Source: Candidatus Zipacnadia bacterium (GTDB lineage: Bacteria; Armatimonadota; Zipacnadia; Zipacnadales; UBA5352). Taken from it: 18,348 bases of DNA. The notes beneath the pieces are model-generated. The model did no database searches. It was not told where the DNA came from and worked only from the letters and a program-made list of their open reading frames with translations. Shown piece after piece: positions 16,264 to 18,348 of this stretch (positions are counted from its first letter, which is position 1; each line of letters begins with the position of its first letter). Location of the stretch: NCBI GenBank assembly GCA_029820915.1, contig JALGUI010000012.1:1-18348 (forward strand), read 5' to 3'. The position numbers and the translations under genes are program-made.

Positions 16264-17040
16264 ATGCGCATCGGCCTGATCGCCGGCAGCGGCATCGAGG
16301 ACCTCTACGACGACCGGCGGGCGCGGCCGCGCACCGTCGCCACCGAGTACGGTGATGTCGAGGTCTACCTGCTGGACGCCGAGGGCCGCGAGGTGGTGTT
16401 CCTGCCGCGCCACGGCAAGGGACACTCGGTGCCGCCCCATCGCGTCAACTACCGCGCCAACATCCGCGCGCTGGCCGAGTTGGAGTGCCGGTGCGTGATC
16501 GCCACTAACGCCGTCGGCTCGATGAACCCGAACATGGGGCCCGGCGACTTCGTGGTCGTCGATCAGTTCCTCGACTTCACGAAGCAGCGACCGCTCACGT
16601 TCTTCGACGGCCAGGACGGCGTGGTGCGGCACGTGGACATGACCGAGCCCTACTGCCCGCGCATCCGCGAGGTGCTGCGCCGGGCCGGCGAGGGCGCGCC
16701 GGGCGGATCGCTGCACTCGGGCGGCACCTACATCTGCGCCGAGGGCCCGCGCTTCGAGAGCCCCGCCGAGATCCGCATGTTCGCCCAGCTCGGCGCGGAC
16801 GTGGTCGGCATGACCGGCGTGCCCGAGCTGGTGCTGGCGCGCGAGGCGGGGCTGTGCTACGCGACGGCGTGCGTGGTCAGCAACTGGGCGGCGGGAATCG
16901 GCGAGGGCCCGATCACGCACGAGGAGGTCGTCGGGATCATGGCCGAGCGCGAGGCGGCGCTCGTCGCCCTGCTGCGCGCGGCCGTCGCCTCCCTCACCGA
17001 CGACCCCGACTGCGCCTGCCACCACCCGTTCGACCGATGA
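16264..17040 (+). CDS. MTAP/PNP-family phosphorylase (likely 6-oxopurine nucleoside or methylthioinosine phosphorylase)
   Basis: This family splits purine nucleosides, including 5'-methylthioadenosine, with phosphate to give base and sugar-1-phosphate. The 258-residue protein starts MRIGLIAGSGIEDL (phosphate loop). It has PRHGKGHSVPPHRVNYRANI, ATNAVGSMNP, GGTYICAEGPRFESPAEI, and M183 in DVVGMTGVPE, which packs against the sugar. The base-recognition loop reads VSNWAAG with N207. Adenine-specific MTAPs usually carry Asp there, while Asn favours hypoxanthine/guanine nucleosides, so an MTA phosphorylase label may be wrong. ATG 16264 has GGAGA 8 bases upstream. It is cytoplasmic and probably cotranscribed with the membrane protein 34 bp upstream. 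The family is certain; the substrate is inferred from one loop. Confidence 0.87.
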   Translation: MRIGLIAGSGIEDLYDDRRARPRTVATEYGDVEVYLLDAEGREVVFLPRHGKGHSVPPHRVNYRANIRALAELECRCVIATNAVGSMNPNMGPGDFVVVDQFLDFTKQRPLTFFDGQDGVVRHVDMTEPYCPRIREVLRRAGEGAPGGSLHSGGTYICAEGPRFESPAEIRMFAQLGADVVGMTGVPELVLAREAGLCYATACVVSNWAAGIGEGPITHEEVVGIMAEREAALVALLRAAVASLTDDPDCACHHPFDR

Positions 17041-17061
17041 GCGGCCACTACCGCACCTGGA

Positions 17062-17108
17062 GGACGGGCGCCCTCGCCCGTCCCGTGCCACGGGCGCCTC
17101 GCCCGTGG
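17062..17108. repeat. Two adjacent extragenic hairpins
   Basis: Hairpin one is GGACGGGCG (17062-17070), loop CCCT, and CGCCCGTCC (17075-17083). Hairpin two is CCACGGGCG (17088-17096), loop CCT, and CGCCCGTGG (17100-17108). Both have perfect 9-bp arms and share the core GGGCG-CC(C)T-CGCCC. They fill the space between the phosphorylase stop and the ribosome site of the DUF4268-like gene. No T-run follows either one. Confidence 0.8.
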
Positions 17109-17140
17109 GCCGTGCCGAGGACCGAGACAGGAAGATCATC

Positions 17141-18073
17141 ATGGAAGAGCACAACATCGGCCGCATCGAACGCGTTCACCTGCGCGAGGTCTGGCCGCAC
17201 GAGGCGCTGGACTTCACAGAAAACCTCGACGTCCTCTCGGAGGAGCTGGGCATCACGCTCACCGATGCCGAGACCGAAGGGTCTGCGGGTGACTTCAGCG
17301 TGGATGTCGTCGCCAAAGACGACGCCGACCGCACGGTCGTCATCGAGAACCAGCTTGAGCGCAGCGATCACGACCACCTGGGCAAGCTGCTGACCTACCT
17401 CGCGATGATGGGGGCCGACGCGGCCATCTGGATCGTGAGCGAGGCGCGGCCCGAGCATGTGAGCGCGGTGAGTTGGCTGAATGAGAACTCCGGTGCCGAC
17501 TTCTACCTGGTGCAGGTAGAGGCCGTCAGGATCGGCGACTCGGCGCGAGCGCCGCTCGTGCGACGTGTCGTGGGCCCGAGCCCCGAAACGCGCGACGTCC
17601 GGCGCAAGAAACAGGAGATGTCCGAGACCGAGCGGCTCCTTCTGGACTTCTGGACAGAGCTGCTCGCACGGGCTCAAGATCGTAGCGTCGGTCTGCACGC
17701 GAATGTGTCCCCGCAGTCCCAGGGCTGGATGGGCACAAGCGCGGGTCGGGCGGGGCTAGGCTTCAATTACGTCGCGGCACGGGACTGCAGCAGAGTAGAG
17801 TTGTATATCGACAGAGGTAGTGACGCCGAGTACAACAAGCGGGTATTCGACAAGCTGTACGCAGCCCGGGAGCAGATCGAGACTGACTTCGAGGCGGAGC
17901 TGGTATGGCAGCGGCTTGAGGAGAGGCGAGCCTGCCGCATCGCGCACCGCATGGACGTCGGTGGCTACCGGGACCCCGAAGACCGCTGGCCCGAGATACA
18001 GGACGCCATGATCGACGCGATGGTCCGGCTCGAGAAAGCCCTGAGGCCGCACATCGATGCGCTGGATATATGA
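17141..18073 (+). CDS. DUF4268-type protein with an N-terminal PD-(D/E)XK nuclease-like region
   Basis: This 310-residue protein has a nuclease-like N-terminus. D55 in GDFSVDVVAKD and E69-N70-Q71 in VVIENQLERSDHDHLGKLLTYLA follow the D...ExK pattern of PD-(D/E)XK enzymes, with Gln in place of the usual Lys; K82 is close by. From about residue 190 it matches my memory of DUF4268 (LLLDFWTELL..., VELYIDRGSDAEYNKRVFDKL, and a C-terminal helix). Such proteins are often orphan or near restriction systems; no methylase or specificity subunit is visible here. ATG 17141 has AGGAAG about 7 bases upstream; an in-frame start at 17105 would read through hairpin DNA. Around 17790-17825 it uses AGA, GTA, TTG and TAT codons rare in its neighbours, suggesting transfer. 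Palindromic repeats flank it on both sides. DNA binding or cleavage is unproven. Confidence 0.8.
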   Translation: MEEHNIGRIERVHLREVWPHEALDFTENLDVLSEELGITLTDAETEGSAGDFSVDVVAKDDADRTVVIENQLERSDHDHLGKLLTYLAMMGADAAIWIVSEARPEHVSAVSWLNENSGADFYLVQVEAVRIGDSARAPLVRRVVGPSPETRDVRRKKQEMSETERLLLDFWTELLARAQDRSVGLHANVSPQSQGWMGTSAGRAGLGFNYVAARDCSRVELYIDRGSDAEYNKRVFDKLYAAREQIETDFEAELVWQRLEERRACRIAHRMDVGGYRDPEDRWPEIQDAMIDAMVRLEKALRPHIDALDI

Positions 18074-18078
18074 ACGTG

Positions 18079-18310
18079 AGGGCGCGCCCGATGCTCAGCA
18101 TCGGCGGGAAGCGCGCCCCTCCGTACGGCGACGACAAGCGGCCGGCGGGGTACAAGCCCCCGCCCTGCAAAGGCAACGACCAACGGCCGGGAGGGCACGT
18201 AGGCCCTCCCCTCCAGAACGACAACGACGAACGACCGGGCGGCGTCAGACTGCGAAGCAGTCTGACGCCGCCCCTCCTGACGGCAACGACGCGCGGCGCA
18301 TCCGAAGCGA
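18079..18310. repeat. Array of modular extragenic palindromes
   Basis: A series of stem-loops starts 6 bases after the stop codon: CCGATGCT-C-AGCATCGG (18088-18104), inside an outer GAGGGCGCGC / GCGCGCCCCTC stem; GGCGGGG-CCCCGCC (18144-18164, loop TACAAGC); GGGAGGGC-GCCCTCCC (18189-18210); and the long hairpin at 18237-18273. Each stem after the first is preceded by a CGAC/ACAACGAC-type linker ending near CGGCCGG or CGACCGG. The linker CTCCA-ACGACAACGAC recurs at 13886 and 18211 with a one-base difference in length. The array fills the space to the next gene start. No gene is seen in it. Confidence 0.8.
18237..18273. repeat. Perfect 17-bp inverted repeat, 3-base loop
   Basis: GGGCGGCGTCAGACTGC (18237-18253) and its exact complement at 18257-18273 flank a GAA loop. 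It is the strongest stem-loop in the window. The sequence after it is CTCCTGACGG, with no T-run, so it does not fit an intrinsic terminator well, though it may still end or stabilise transcripts from the upstream gene. Confidence 0.85.
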
Positions 18311-18317
18311 CCACACC

Positions 18318-18348
18318 ATGAGGAGGCGACGGAGCGTGACGATCACGC
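18318..18348 (+). CDS. Possible start of a further gene, cut by the window edge
   Basis: AGGAGG at 18321-18326 lies 9 bases before a GTG at 18336 (GTG ACG ATC ACG). This is a strong ribosome site and a plausible start. An ATG at 18318 in the same frame would give MRRRRSVTIT, which resembles the basic start of a signal peptide. Only about ten codons are visible, so no product can be named. Confidence 0.35.
   Translation, partial: MRRRRSVTIT

Noticed and set aside
17141..18073. Complete restriction-modification or other defence system around the DUF4268-like gene
   Set aside because: No methylase, helicase or specificity gene is present on either side within the window; a single nuclease-like gene does not make a system.

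Overview
This is a high-GC bacterial window with dense, mostly co-directional genes and strong GC bias at third codon positions. It encodes c-di-AMP synthesis, class A and class B penicillin-binding proteins and a FemAB-type transferase, so the host makes peptidoglycan. I saw no rRNA, tRNA, CRISPR array or transposase. A DUF6785-type membrane protein, acidic P/E-rich protein tails and extragenic palindromes between genes would suit an uncultured Armatimonadota-like or related lineage. That placement is recollection and inference, not demonstrated.

Left arm (minus strand, 1-3639): cdaA (diadenylate cyclase), cdaR (YbbR-domain regulator) and glmS (glucosamine-6-phosphate synthase) form one apparent operon read from a near-consensus promoter at 3701-3729. 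glmM, which sits in this operon in many Gram-positive bacteria, is absent between them. glmS is broken by a perfect 32-bp tandem duplication at 357-421. Removing one copy restores the reading frame to the window edge, so this is either a very recent mutation or a sequencing/assembly error.

Middle (plus strand, 3801-13795): a second good promoter, divergent from the first, starts a run of seven genes. They are a stand-alone pyruvate-kinase C-terminal-like domain, a protein resembling the uncharacterised DUF6775 family, a bifunctional PBP1A with two Cys-rich repeats and a Pro/Glu tail, PBP2 (mrdA), a FemX/FemAB-like peptidoglycan cross-bridge transferase, and the TldD-TldE metalloprotease pair with overlapping stop and start codons. 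The three wall genes form a polymerisation, cross-linking and branching cassette. With the divergent c-di-AMP/GlmS operon, they make this a cell-wall locus.

Right arm (plus strand, 13796-18348): about 440 bp of repeat-rich non-coding DNA precede a polytopic DUF6785-like membrane protein. Then come an MTAP/PNP-family nucleoside phosphorylase, two 'GGGCG-CC(C)T-CGCCC' hairpins and an orphan DUF4268/PD-(D/E)XK-like protein. A second block of modular palindromes (18079-18310) follows, and the window ends in what is probably the start of another gene. The palindromes form a related family across several intergenic spaces.

I did not find a clear new multi-gene system. The best leads are the glmS duplication, the palindrome family with the nuclease-like gene embedded in it, and the two poorly characterised proteins that head the wall operon.
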